A stretch of 64,000 nucleotides of DNA from Ostrinia nubilalis (GCF_963855985.1 NC_087100.1:4623001-4687000); one strand, 5' to 3'. Numbered from the stretch's first letter, positions 51,601 through 55,654 are shown. The notes: generated from the letters alone by a model not told the origin. Numbers and translations are program-made.

Positions 51601-54600
51601 GCTATACATCAGTCGACCCACAAAAGGTCAGATGTGACAGCACTCGTTCCCACTGGCCTATTGCAAATGTGAATGACTCTTAAAAAACGTCCATAACGCC
51701 CGTATTTACCACACAAACATTACTCAGTAATGTTTGTAATTGTCTCACAGTGCGCGTGGACGCAGTGTCACATACTAAACAAACAGAGCTCTATTCAACA
51801 CTGTGCGTTCGATTTGCTGCTTCACTTAAGCAAGCATCGTTTATGAATGGTGTAAGTTTCTTATACAAAATGTATGAATCAAATAACAGTGATTTATTGT
51901 AATTGTAAACAACAATAATTACAAAAACTCTTTCGAGGTAAGAACCTAACCATTCCCAAGTTTAAGTCAACGAATCAAACTTTTCTATTAAGTAATCCAA
52001 GTTAAGAAAACCTAAATTGTTAAAGCAAAATGCTCTTACTTACATCTTCTTACAAAATTTAATATGAATTGAAAACAATGTTTGCCAGATGAAATAACAA
52101 TTTAGAACTCCATGTATGAACTTCGTACTTATCTTTCTAGTGGCAGTAGGAGGGCAATATATTGTCCACCCAACCGAACATTTATAAGGTGTGTAATAAC
52201 AATATTTCGTGCATTAAAATATCATAAGAACCAATCTATTTATACGGCATAACAAGATGCTGGTGTTCATACTCGTATTTTATTTTTATTTTGTTTTATT
52301 CAGAAAACAAACAGCTTACAAATATATAAATTGCATAGATACAGTGTAGTTGGTCAAAGCCTATAGTTTTCACCTCTATAACCTGTATCTGGTTTACTTC
52401 TACAGTTCCAAATCCATTAAAAGTTATTTTATTTTAGATTAATGTTTTTAAATTAAAAAACATTTTCAGTATCACAATTTCAGATACGATCTCGTATCGA
52501 TTGTGGAAATTACCACACTCCGTGAGAACGCTCCCACCTGCCCACCCTGTATACTGTAATGTCATGTAATCACGAGCAGACGAACTGGAACAATATTAGC
52601 TTTAATAATAATAGCTTCGTTTAGATTGAGCCAAATTAGAGACCTGCAACGATAGCAATTAACTGTAGGAAAGCTTGTAATTACATTACGTTAATTACGA
52701 CAAATCTGGCTGATATCTTCGTCAGCTATAAACCTGCCAGTAAATTATTGATTTCCGCCCGTTTTTACCATCAATCCCTAATTTTTAAGTGACCCTTATG
52801 AAAACAAAATTGTGTCACCATAGGGGTCACTTAAAAATTAGGGATTGACGGTGAAAACTAGCACTAGTCTTTTTATTCCAGGTAATATTGTTAACCTGGA
52901 TGCGGACAGCGCAGAACCAGTCGTGGAAACCTTGAGGAAAGTCTTTGTCCAGCAGTGGATGATATTTGGCTAAAACGGCCGAAAGAATTTATATTTAAAA
53001 CTATAGAACGAAAAACTTAGGCTGGATTGCATCATCTTACTTTGACTGTAACAAAGGTCAAAAATCTGTCAAATTCCATAGAAAAATCATCGGTTAATGT
53101 ATAGTTACTGTCAAAGTTTGATGGTGCAACTCAGCCTTAAAGTAGTTACAAAATAACACATTGAGAGTAATGTTTGTAATAGTGATTGCAGTACCTACTA
53201 TGCAATCACTCACGCAGATCGTTTTCACCGTGGATCATTAGATCCACACAAAACGATCGGTCACGAGTTTCAGCGACCGTCAAAAAGTCAAGTCACTAAC
53301 ACGCATTTCTGCGGTATAGTTGAAACTACTGCTCTATTCTTCAAGGTAGTGCAAATTGTCTACATTTTAAACATTAATTAATATAATCAGCTTGAAAAAA
53401 TCGACCAGCCTAAGGTGGGAGTCGAAGTCGCGACCTTTCGCTTGCCAGGCGACTGCGCGACTTAGCAGCGCGACAAAGGCGCAACAGACGCGCTACCGAT
53501 AGTTTCATACTATGTGTGTGATGTGTGTAAGTGCGGATGCCTTATCACGCCCTAATGTGAAAGCGGCCTTAGACATTAGACTGAATTCGATTTCGAACTT
53601 AGGCCACAGAATGCTTAGGCAGTTAGATCTCTTCAAGTTATTTATAATGTAATGTTGAGATGCAACTCTTAACGCCTGGAAATTTAATTTCAATGAATAT
53701 GTTAGTCTAGTTCATCTATCTATTCGTTTATAATTAATCTAATCGTGCCAAACCACCGGCAGAATGTGCCATTGTGTTCGGAGCGGATTGTCGCCGATGT
53801 TGATTTATGGCCGTGATGCTGCGGTCTGAGCCGGATATGTTTGCATTTGCGCACTTAGCGCCAATAGGATTGGCTTTTGGAAATGCGATCGGATAATGAA
53901 ACGTTCGGATTATTGAAACAACTGAAGAGTGATCTAATTATTTTAAGTGCAACATTAATTGGTAATGTTTCAGTCATTTAGTTAGCAATTAGGTATCAAA
54001 TGAATAATAAAAAATGTTTGAACAACAATTTCGTGCAAACTAGCTGGCACAAGTTAGATATATCGTGATATTGACAGAATATTTTTTTAGCAAAAAACTT
54101 AATTATAACTACCACTTCTCATCCTTCCGCTGCAACTTAGATAGATAGGTAGATACTTACAGCCAGGATTTACAGCTTGGCTTCAGAACAAGCAACGGAC
54201 TTAATAATACAAAAAAATATAAGAAGAATAAAAAAGATTCGAAATAAAGCACTCAATGTTCAAAATTACTAAAAATGTGGTTGAACTTTCCATGTATTTA
54301 CCATAATTTGTGAAACCTGGACAAAGATACAAAAAGTTTGAAGACACTTACCCCAACATGACAAGTCTGAAGCAGTTCTTCGGGGGCGGAGCGGACTCTT
54401 CACAAGCCTGTGGCACCGGGGCGCTCGGGCCTGGAGACCTCTCAGGATCAGAATCCTCTCCAAGCCCCGCCCCTCGTCGACATAACCAGGACGCCCCACA
54501 TTTGTCTCTCGCATCCTCAGCTGGCGCTGCGAACTGGCATCTACGTGGTGACCTCTTCCCAGTCGATAAGGACGACTTTAGAGGTGAAGATGGCGCCCTA

Positions 54601-54695
54601 ACTGGGCTAGGGGACGCTCTAACTGGAGAGCTGGAAGCCTTGACCGGCGATGACGTAAGCGACAGCGCGCCTCGCTCGCCTGTACCATTCATCAT
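8569..54695 (-). CDS. Rasd1: RASD-family (Dexras1/Rhes-like) Ras GTPase, four coding exons
   Basis: Spliced CDS on the minus strand: 54695-54352, 41762-41569, 10846-10666, 9019-8569, totalling 1170 nt, 389 residues plus TGA. Exon phases fit exactly (GG|G, G|GT, AA|A). Seen: P-loop GSARVGKT (115-122), switch I TPTIE (138-142), DTSGN (162-166) replacing Ras DTAGQ, NKCD (233-236), ETSAKK (262-267), C-terminal CVIQ (386-389). The runs DTSGNHPFPAMRRLS and GVVAPNVRRPSIRTDLM are diagnostic of vertebrate RASD1/RASD2. Family knowledge: these are membrane-anchored, farnesylated Ras-like GTPases that modulate G-protein and adenylyl cyclase signalling; the CAAX box ending in Q predicts farnesylation. The protein is about 110 residues longer than vertebrate RASD1, mostly in an N-terminal Ser/Pro-rich extension and a longer C-terminal part. 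Sequence alone cannot decide between RASD1 and RASD2 orthology; a single insect co-orthologue is likely. Confidence 0.95.
9020..10665 (-). other. Intron 3 of the RASD-like gene
   Basis: A 1,646-bp intron, GTGAGT...CAG in transcript sense. Apart from the MITE copy at 10444-10589 it is AT-rich and shows no coding signal; open frames at 9707-9919 and 10319-10507 have no recognisable domain. Confidence 0.9.
10444..10589 (+). mobile_element. PIF/Harbinger-like MITE, copy 2
   Basis: 146 bp with near-perfect TIRs CGCCCGTATTCACAAAC / TTTGTGAATACGGGCG. Target duplication TAA on both sides (10441-10443, 10590-10592). It lies in intron 3, 76 bp after exon 3 of the RASD-like gene in transcript sense. 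Confidence 0.88.
10666..10846 (-). CDS. Rasd1: RASD-like GTPase, coding exon 3 (G4 motif)
   Basis: Completes Gly180 and encodes residues 181-239 plus two bases of Lys240. The acceptor is TTGTTCTCAG|GTGAC and the donor is CTGAA|GTGAGTT. It encodes DIFVLVFAMDSRESFEEV, LREQILETK, then a Ser/Gly/Arg-rich loop (residues about 210-223, slightly longer than in vertebrates) and PMAIAGNKCDREL with the NKCD guanine-specificity motif. Both flanks hold copies of one MITE family in the same orientation: 10444-10589 lies 76 bp after the exon and 10883-11164 lies 36 bp before the acceptor. Confidence 0.95.
10883..11164 (+). mobile_element. PIF/Harbinger-like MITE, copy 3, with nested LINE fragment
   Basis: TTA target duplication at 10880-10882 and 11165-11167, TIRs CACCCGTATTCACAAAC / TTTGTGAATACTGGTG. 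Interrupted by a LINE fragment at 10923-11027. Same orientation as copy 2. It ends 36 bp from the exon 3 splice acceptor. Confidence 0.85.
10923..11027 (-). mobile_element. 5'-truncated LINE insertion nested in a MITE
   Basis: The antisense LINE 3' end ('GGACGTCCACTGCTGAACAT' inside) starts with a (CAT)n tail and is flanked by an 11-bp direct repeat TCTCACAGTGT at 10912-10922 and 11028-11038. Variable-length duplication, simple-repeat tail and 5' truncation fit target-primed reverse transcription. Confidence 0.8.
12077..12218 (-). mobile_element. PIF/Harbinger-like MITE, copy 4
   Basis: TIRs CGTCCGTATTCACAAAC / AATACGGGTG with TAA target duplication (12074-12076, 12219-12221). 142 bp, same orientation as copies 1 and 5. 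Confidence 0.85.
12968..13056 (-). mobile_element. LINE 3' end fragment (antisense)
   Basis: Contains 'GCGGCCTGCATCCAGCGC' and 'AATAGGCCTCTTCCAATG', the body of the window's LINE fragment family, with the terminal GGACGTCCACTG part lost. Confidence 0.55.
13341..13858. mobile_element. Tc1/mariner-type MITE with 34-bp perfect TIRs
   Basis: Both ends match perfectly over 34 bp, starting CACTCGACAGCAAATAAATC and continuing through CACCACCCGCGAC. TA flanks each side (13339-13340, 13859-13860), as in Tc1/mariner insertion. 518 bp, no transposase. The 75-codon minus frame at 13243-13470 straddles its left edge and is a chance frame. Confidence 0.85.
13995..14108 (+). mobile_element. LINE 3' end fragment (sense)
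   Basis: Sense copy with 'GGTGGACCGACGACTT' (RWTDD region), 'CTGGATGCAGGCTGCTACC' and 'GTTCAGCAGTGGACGTCC' before a stop and a GATGA tail. Confidence 0.65.
14458..14658 (-). mobile_element. Helitron-like repeat, diverged
   Basis: Begins CTAGCTTTCCGCCCGCGGCT and ends TTTTATATTATAGAT, the two ends of the Helitron-like family seen at 18698, 24541 and 38579, with an unrelated-looking middle. Confidence 0.5.
15925..16070. mobile_element. Fragment of the 62.5-kb palindromic MITE family
   Basis: 'GCATCCTTTTAAACGAAGAC', 'CAAATATGAGACAAAACCAA' and 'TTTAGAAGAGCACACTGACAC' match the left part and centre of the element at 62482-62838. The right half is missing. Confidence 0.6.
16091..16727 (+). repeat. 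Tandem array, 177-178 bp unit, about 3.6 copies
   Basis: Units start with ACTGTCTAAGGTCTGTAG at 16091, 16268, 16446 and 16624 and are over 90% identical by eye. Each unit holds an ATG frame: 16154-16252, 16331-16429 and 16509-16607 (32 codons each, beginning MAD.ADVNGFKTGV and ending ERPFLHHA). The fourth unit diverges after the shared start and stops at 16773, followed by AATAAA at 16798-16803. Five substitutions between the first three frames are all amino-acid changing, which argues against a constrained protein. Confidence 0.8.
17436..17700. repeat. Diverged direct repeat around CCCCAGCAAAAT
   Basis: 'TACCCCAGCAAAAT' followed by 'TTTTGCTATT.GTGGACAAATT' occurs at 17436-17510 and again at 17594-17670. 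Probably an old internal duplication of a transposon relic; no coding frame. Confidence 0.4.
18698..18922 (-). mobile_element. Helitron-like repeat with decayed TCTG tract
   Basis: Runs from CTAGCTTTCCGCCCGCGGCT to TTTATAATATTAGTATAGAT, with 'ATCAAAATCCGTTTACTGGT' and 'AGACAGACAGACAGA'. The ends match the lepidopteran Helitron-related repeat type (CTAG terminus, no TIR). Confidence 0.65.
19703..19979 (+). mobile_element. tRNA-derived SINE
   Basis: The head carries an RNA polymerase III A box TGGTGTAGTGG (19714-19724) and B box GGTTCGATTCC (19757-19767) inside a perfect T-arm-like stem CCGGG/CCCGG. The body follows ('ACAAGCATTAAGTTGCTTAC', 'GGGGCTAGCTGGCGCTGTGT') with a tail of (TTTA)n. The anticodon region is degenerate and the 3' side runs into SINE body, so this is not a functional tRNA gene. 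Confidence 0.82.
20340..20470 (-). repeat. Dispersed repeat also present at 34345-34450
   Basis: 'GCACTTTTACACG.CCCAGTA', 'AACCCTACCACTGCTT' and 'GACAATAAATGGG' recur at 34345-34450 with few differences. Likely a piece of a retroelement, inserted inside the hAT element; its coding strand is not clear. Confidence 0.5.
20722..22139. repeat. Large palindrome inside the hAT element (about 0.6-kb arms)
   Basis: Left arm about 20722-21318 and right arm about 21547-22139 are inverted copies, with colinear landmarks such as GGCTCCCAAGCCTTATAAAG versus CTTTACAAGGCTTGGGAGCC. The loop (about 21319-21546) is a decayed Helitron-like repeat ('ACGCGTGAAAATAGTTTAAA', 'GATTAGCGCGGTCAAACAAA'). Confidence 0.85.
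22253..22680 (+). pseudogene. hAT transposase C-terminal remnant
   Basis: A frame at 22253-22438 and an overlapping frame at 22375-22563 together read as hAT transposase C-terminus. The second carries NCSGKRSFSTLKRIKN, the hAT dimerisation-domain hallmark (SGxRSFSxLKRIKN). Lesions: a frameshift between the two frames near 22375, an in-frame TAA at 22561-22563 right after RIKN, and a further disruption near 22615, after which EHDFLKEVDIESVI is still readable. Only the dimerisation end survives; no catalytic or zinc-finger part is visible. Confidence 0.8.
22672..23305. repeat. Second palindrome inside the hAT element
   Basis: The left arm 22672-22822 and right arm 23170-23305 share, inverted, GGACAATGACCAAAA, TGTCCACCACTAACGAGACC and GCTGTCAGTAAAAAGTTATG. 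The left arm has about 12 extra bases. A Helitron-like repeat (22956-23166) lies in the loop. Confidence 0.8.
22956..23166 (-). mobile_element. Helitron-like repeat in palindrome loop
   Basis: Starts CTAGCTGTGCCTACGACTTT, continues 'ACGCGTGAAAATAGTTTGAA' and 'CCTGAGATTAGCGCGT'. Same family as 26209-26432 and 57341-57556; the AAAGCTGAA end is missing. Confidence 0.6.
23640..24070. repeat. LINE 3' region-like repeat, related to 52275-52440
   Basis: 'GGAAAACATACAGCTTATA' and 'AAGCCTATGAGTTTTCAC' recur in diverged form at 52305-52370 ('AAAACAAACAGCTTACAAAT', 'AAAGCCTATAGTTTTCACCT'). A T-rich run precedes both. Coding was not seen. Confidence 0.45.
24541..24802 (+). mobile_element. Helitron-like repeat with (TCTG)14
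   Basis: Starts TAATATTATAAATGCGAAAG and ends GCGGGCGGAAAGCTAG. A perfect TCTG tract of 14 units at 24565-24620 lies just inside the start. This explains the long 'SVCLSVCLSV' open frame and its antisense 'QTDRQTDR' frame, neither of which is a gene. Confidence 0.7.
24565..24620 (+). repeat. Microsatellite (TCTG)14
   Basis: 56 nt of uninterrupted TCTG at the inner edge of the Helitron-like repeat; likely length-polymorphic. Confidence 0.95.
26209..26432 (-). mobile_element. Helitron-like repeat (CTAGTAGTGCCCGCGACTTC type)
   Basis: Runs from ACTAGTAGTGCCCGCGACTT to AGCTTTATAATATTAGTATA with 'CCTGAGATTAGCGCGTTCAA' and (AAAC)n inside. Same family as 22956-23166 and 57341-57556. Confidence 0.65.
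26788..27151 (+). mobile_element. Two adjacent Helitron-like elements
   Basis: The first (26788-26965) begins TCTATATATATAAAAATGAA and ends GTTCGCCGGGTCAGCTA. The second (about 26966-27151) starts with AATAAATAAAAATGAATTGA and ends GTTCGCCGGGTCAGCTAGT. A 5' TC, a 3' CTAG and no TIR are Helitron traits. Head-to-tail insertion at the same end suggests the first served as target for the second. Confidence 0.6.
27839..28072. mobile_element. GGCTGAGTTGCACC-type MITE, copy 1, interrupted
   Basis: The left end TTAGGCTGAGTTGCACCA and right end GATGGTGCAACCCAACCC are inverted, as in the copies at 47411, 49488 and 53018. Between them sits a foreign segment with 'AGACAAGGCAGGTATTTGAC' and 'GCAGTCTAGGATGGTA', which recurs inverted at about 44115-44260. 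Confidence 0.6.
28490..28610. repeat. Retroelement-like 3' fragment (GAAGTCGGTTGAAAA)
   Basis: 'GAACCTCCTCCTTTTTTGAA' followed by GTCGGTT is a very common lepidopteran dispersed repeat end. It is short and noncoding here. Confidence 0.4.
29390..29535 (-). mobile_element. PIF/Harbinger-like MITE, copy 5
   Basis: TTA target duplication (29387-29389, 29536-29538). Left TIR CGCCCGTATACAGAAAC, right TIR TTTGTGAATCAGGCCG. The body 'GAACGCACAGCGTTAAATGG' and 'GTGATTGGCTCATGTGTC' is as in other copies. Confidence 0.85.
30080..31640. repeat. Tract enriched in CACCAAAATT
   Basis: CACCAAAATT or a close variant occurs at about 30218, 30233, 30250, 31070, 31085, 31239, 31425 and 31625, plus an inverted copy near 30088. 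'CATCATCA.CTCATC' also recurs at about 30720 and 30830. No open frame explains the spacing. Probably a decayed repetitive element. Confidence 0.45.
30514..30567. repeat. 24-bp hairpin with 6-nt loop
   Basis: GTGATTAAGACTAT and ATAGTCTTAATCAC are the outer arms. The stem is 24 bp with a single mismatch and a TTTGTA loop. It could be a foldback core of a MITE; the loop and stem are short for a typical pre-miRNA. Confidence 0.7.
33024..33455. mobile_element. Possible MITE with GGTTTCACC ends
   Basis: Left AGGGTCGGTTTCACC and right GGTGAAACGAGCCCT are imperfect inverted repeats. No clear target duplication is visible, so the boundaries are tentative. Confidence 0.4.
34345..34450. repeat. Second copy of the 20340-20470 dispersed repeat
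   Basis: Shares 'AACCCTACCACTGCTT', 'GGGACAATAAATGGG' and 'AGAAGCAGCACAAGAAACTC' with few changes. Confidence 0.5.
34490..34637. repeat. Tandem duplication, 74-bp period
   Basis: 'CCAAGTTAGTTTCG.AG.TA' and 'TCTAGTCCCGTCA.ATCTT' occur twice (from 34512 and 34586) with small differences. Confidence 0.7.
34955..35080. repeat. LINE 3'-end-like repeat
   Basis: A (TTTA)n run then 'CAAACTTACATGCACATAGA', 'CATAAGGCGGACTTAATGCC'. The arrangement is typical of lepidopteran LINE 3' ends; noncoding. Confidence 0.45.
36062..36180 (-). mobile_element. LINE 3' end fragment (antisense)
   Basis: (ATC)n tail, 'CAGGACGTCCACTGCTGAAC', then 'GTCATCGGTCCACCTTGTGG'. An internal deletion joins the two parts after ATAGGC. 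5' truncated. Confidence 0.7.
37259..38406. repeat. Inverted repeat pair around a Helitron-like repeat
   Basis: The left arm 37259-37412 and right arm 38247-38406 are inverted copies sharing TGTCAGTGTGTGCGTGCGCG, CATACAAACCGCGC and GACCTACTCATTTGTATTTA. Weaker similarity continues inward. The arms produce the GC-rich Cys/Arg frames at 37133-37392 and 38096-38435. They may be long TIRs of one element; no target duplication was found. A Helitron-like repeat (37804-37992) lies between. Confidence 0.65.
37804..37992 (-). mobile_element. Helitron-like repeat, diverged
   Basis: 'TGCCAGCGGCTTCACCCGCG' at the left, 'ATCAAAATCCGTTCAGTAGT' and 'CTTTCGCATTTATAATAT' at the right. Confidence 0.55.
38579..38823 (+). 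mobile_element. Helitron-like repeat
   Basis: Starts near CTAATATTG..AAATGCGAAAG, imperfect TCTG tract, then 'ACCGATTTTGATGAAATTTG', ends GCGGGCGGAAAGCTAG. Closest relative in the window is 24541-24802. Confidence 0.65.
40924..41060. repeat. Dispersed repeat with GGAGGCAAACGAGCAGACGG
   Basis: After a T-rich run: 'GGAGGCAAACGAGCAGACGG', 'CACCTGATGGTAAGTGATTA', 'CGCCCATAGACACCCGCA'. A very common lepidopteran retroelement-associated repeat; noncoding. Confidence 0.5.
41288..41480. repeat. GC-rich foldback containing a perfect CRE (TGACGTCA)
   Basis: AGCGCTGCAGTAGC / GCAGTTGCAGCGCT and GAGTTAACTACGCACCTGGC / GAGGTGCGCAGTTAACTC form imperfect inverted arms. The loop is GC-rich and holds TGACGTCA at 41336-41343. 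It lies 89 bp from exon 2 of the RASD-like gene, within intron 2. It causes the 79-codon plus-strand frame at 41284-41523. Confidence 0.6.
41569..41762 (-). CDS. Rasd1: RASD-like GTPase, coding exon 2 (P-loop, switch I, switch II)
   Basis: Encodes the last base of Gly115, residues 116-179, and the first base of Gly180. The acceptor is TTTCTTTCCCAG and the donor is ACAG|GTGAGATT. It carries ARVGKTS of the P-loop, FEDSYTPTIEDFHRKLY (switch I and effector region) and YQLDLLDTSGNHPFPAMRRLSFLT. The position of Ras Gln61 is Asn in DTSGN, as in vertebrate RASD proteins, so this is a family trait and not a lesion. Effector-loop identity to vertebrate RASD1 is almost complete. The exon lies 89 bp upstream (transcript sense) of a GC-rich foldback at 41288-41480. 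Confidence 0.95.
42459..42655. repeat. Tandem duplication, 112-bp period
   Basis: 'CATATGACTACTACAGACA' occurs at 42464 and 42576, followed each time by 'AACTAAGTGG' and 'ATGCTCGTGT'. A tRNA-like 'GGGTTCGATCCC' lies just downstream near 42692, so a SINE origin is possible. Confidence 0.6.
42965..43228. mobile_element. Palindromic TA-flanked MITE, 264 bp
   Basis: Arms of about 100 bp begin CAGGGTGTTAGGTAAATGGG and mirror at the right end. TA lies on both sides (42963-42964, 43229-43230). The whole element can fold into one long hairpin. Tc1/mariner-type target preference. Confidence 0.85.
44115..44260. repeat. Inverted relative of the segment inside 27839-28072
   Basis: 'AGGCGAGAGTAAATAGGCAC', 'TAGACTGCAACTCAGTTAAC' and 'GATTGCGGTCAAATAC' mirror the 27950-28045 segment. 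A dispersed element of unknown class. Confidence 0.5.
44797..45217. mobile_element. hAT-type MITE, 421 bp
   Basis: Left end CAGTCTTTCCCAAAGTGG, right end inverse of CAGCGGTTCCCAAACTTATT. Perfect 8-bp target duplication CTTTAGAC (44789-44796, 45218-45225). The CAGxGxTTCCCAAA end is a widespread hAT terminus. No transposase frame. Confidence 0.88.
45500..48000. mobile_element. piggyBac-like element with TTAA flanks, 2.5 kb, no transposase
   Basis: Exact 19-bp TIRs GGCGATTAGAGTCCTCAAT, each abutting TTAA (45496-45499, 48001-48004), the piggyBac target site. GC-rich blocks lie inside each end (45540-45590, 47590-47650). The longest internal frame is under 75 codons, so it is nonautonomous or fully decayed. 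A GGCTGAGTTGCACC-type MITE (47411-47538) is nested in it. It sits wholly in intron 1. Confidence 0.75.
47411..47538. mobile_element. GGCTGAGTTGCACC-type MITE, copy 2
   Basis: CTAGGTTGCACCATCTTA ... AGGTGGTGCAACTCAGCC, with the shared core 'CAAAAATCTGTCAAACTCCA' and 'ACACCGGTTA'. Nested in the piggyBac-like element. Confidence 0.75.
48208..48300 (-). mobile_element. LINE 3' end fragment (antisense)
   Basis: 'GACATCCACTGCTGGACAAA' then 'CCGGTCCTTCGCTGCCCGCA', diverged from the main group but close to 5256-5510. Confidence 0.6.
48823..49044. mobile_element. Foldback element with nested hairpin
   Basis: Outer inverted repeat 48823-48852 / 49015-49044 (share CGTTTGCGTATTC). The inner perfect 21-bp stem AAGTTCACTTTACGACACGT(T) at 48866-48886 pairs with 48905-48925 across an 18-nt loop. 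No target duplication found. Confidence 0.65.
49488..49612. mobile_element. GGCTGAGTTGCACC-type MITE, copy 3
   Basis: TAGGCTGAGTTGCACCATCT at the left, GGTGGTGCCACCCAGCCT at the right. Core 'CAAAAATCTGTCAAACTCCG', 'AAAACACCGGTTA'. Confidence 0.8.
50321..50357. repeat. Perfect 16-bp hairpin
   Basis: AAAATATAACGTTCAT pairs exactly with its inverse across a 5-nt loop; downstream is a T-rich/A-rich stretch. Likely a foldback relic. Confidence 0.7.
50786..50925 (-). mobile_element. LINE 3' end fragment (antisense)
   Basis: (ATC)n tail, 'CAGGACGTCCACTGCTGAAC', 'GGTAGCGGCCTGCATCCAGC', 'GGTCGTCGATCCACTTCGTG': the fullest antisense copy in the window. Confidence 0.75.
51697..51852 (+). mobile_element. 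PIF/Harbinger-like MITE, copy 6
   Basis: TAA target duplication (51694-51696, 51853-51855). Left TIR CGCCCGTATTTACCACAC; the right TIR is shortened. Body 'AACACTGTGCGTTCGATTTG'. Same orientation as copies 2 and 3. Confidence 0.82.
52275..52440. repeat. LINE 3' region-like repeat
   Basis: See 23640-24070; shares a T-rich run and 'AAAGCCTATAGTTTTCACCT'. Confidence 0.45.
52757..52862. mobile_element. Short hairpin MITE, about 106 bp
   Basis: AATCCCTAATTTTTAAGTGA and TCACTTAAAAATTAGGGATT are inverted with an 18-22 nt loop; the arms extend to GTTTTTACCATC / GACGGTGAAAAC. Nearly the whole element is stem. Confidence 0.75.
52885..52985 (+). mobile_element. LINE 3' end fragment (sense)
   Basis: 'CTGGATGCGGACAGCGCAGA' through 'TTGTCCAGCAGTGGATGATA', corresponding to ...VQQW..., 5' truncated. 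Confidence 0.6.
53018..53139. mobile_element. GGCTGAGTTGCACC-type MITE, copy 4
   Basis: TAGGCTGGATTGCATCATCT ... GATGGTGCAACTCAGCCTTA with core 'CAAAAATCTGTCAAATTCCA'. Confidence 0.75.
53390..53505 (-). repeat. Degenerate tRNA-like SINE relic
   Basis: On the minus strand 'AAAGGTCGCGACTTCGACTC' followed by 'CCACCTTAGGCTGGTCGATT' resembles a B box and SINE body with a decayed tRNA-like head. No intact A box. Confidence 0.4.
54352..54695 (-). CDS. Rasd1: RASD-like GTPase, coding exon 1 (start codon to P-loop)
   Basis: Encodes residues 1-114 and two bases of Gly115. The start is the first Met after an in-frame TAA at 54741-54743 on the minus strand, with a favourable context (A at -3: ACAATGATG). 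A second Met follows immediately. Residues 15-42 are four 7-residue repeats built on SP[VL][KR]. Residues 47-105 are basic and Gly/Pro/Ser-rich with low predicted order. From PPKNCFRLVMLG the sequence becomes the first Ras beta-strand, matching the 'PAKNCYRMVILG' segment of vertebrate RASD1. The exon ends at a strong donor (GG|GTAAGTGT, intron base 54351). It is markedly GC-rich relative to its surroundings. A plus-strand ORF of 144 codons covering it is a shadow of this coding strand. Confidence 0.93.
54570..54653 (-). repeat. Four 21-nt coding repeats in exon 1 (SPxK/R heptads)
   Basis: Encodes residues 15-42 of the RASD-like protein as four heptads, with Ser-Pro at 16, 23, 30 and 37 each followed by V/L and K/R. 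Codons differ between units (third-position changes), so the repeat is old and held at protein level. Confidence 0.85.
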
Positions 54696-54843
54696 TGTTA
54701 TTTTGGAAAATGCACTTTCATTGTTTGAGTTTTTCGGATTTTAACTCTTTTTAACACTTCACTTATTTTTATTGTTCACGTCATTTTTATGCTGTAGTTA
54801 ACTGCTGAGAAACGATTTTATTTATCAGTAATGTTGTATTATA

Positions 54844-55654
54844 GGTGTACCAGAATCTCATGGCAAATAGGGAAAATAAACTTTGTTGAGAGCAATACTG
54901 GGGAAATTGGAATAAACGATCTTGATACTGTTTAATTTTTTACTTTTATGACTTTAATATTAATGAACATTGAAGTACGAATATACATTTTAGGTAGGTA
55001 TGTGTATGAAGAATGTTGTTATACATCGGGTTTTTAACATAGGAAAATGTCTTGAAAAATAAATAAATCGTATTATTACTTTAAGTAACTAATTTTATTA
55101 TGCATCATACTTTTAACTTATCACTTCATTCAGAACTAGAAAACGATTCTAAGAACTCCACTTGCAATTTCTTGTTCTTCAATAGATGATCAAGATAAAG
55201 AGATAAAATCTTTTTCAATTTTCTTTACATGGTCATAACATTTTGACCATTACTCTGCACCGATTTGTGATATATACCTGAAAACCCCGATAAAGTAGCT
55301 ATAAAGAATAATATAAAAAACATAATCCTCCTTGTGACGTGGTTGGGTAATAAACTAAATGTATCAGAACATTTCAGTCCAACTTACTGTCAACTCGACG
55401 ACGAGCTTTAGAATCAAAGATGACTTTGAATTATGCCTTATTTTACAATTCACATTGAAAACAATATGACTTGCTTGAGCTTTTTCGACTTTTTCACAAA
55501 AATAACAAATAGTCAAGAAGAGATTACAAAATTTTTGCAGCGGCTGACAGATTTCATAATTTTCTTTGACAGGTGACAATTAAACCATAGACAATTGCCA
55601 TATGAAAAACACACTTTTCCAATATTTTTGTTTGCCATGAGATTCTGGTAGACC
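54844..55654. mobile_element. TIR element 149 bp upstream of the RASD-like start codon
   Basis: GGTGTACCAGAATCTCATGG (left) and the inverse of GGTCTACCAGAATCTCATGG (right), TIR about 23 bp with one mismatch. TA flanks both sides (54842-54843, 55655-55656). 811 bp, no transposase frame. It occupies the 5'UTR/promoter side of the gene. Confidence 0.75.

Larger units (their letters stand above)
41763..54351 (-). other. Intron 1 of the RASD-like gene (12.6 kb)
   Basis: Bounded by GTAAGTGT (54351) and TTTCTTTCCCAG (41763). It contains the palindromic MITE, hAT MITE, piggyBac-like element, foldbacks and LINE fragments listed separately. Stretches 41764-42450, 43750-44790, 49050-49480, 49620-50280, 50930-51690 and 53510-54350 show no recognisable feature beyond AT-rich sequence and short decayed repeats. 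Confidence 0.88.

Noticed and set aside
54310..54744. 144-codon plus-strand frame, the longest in the window after exon 4
   Set aside because: It is antisense to exon 1 of the RASD-like gene; the minus frame has the splice donor and continues into the P-loop.
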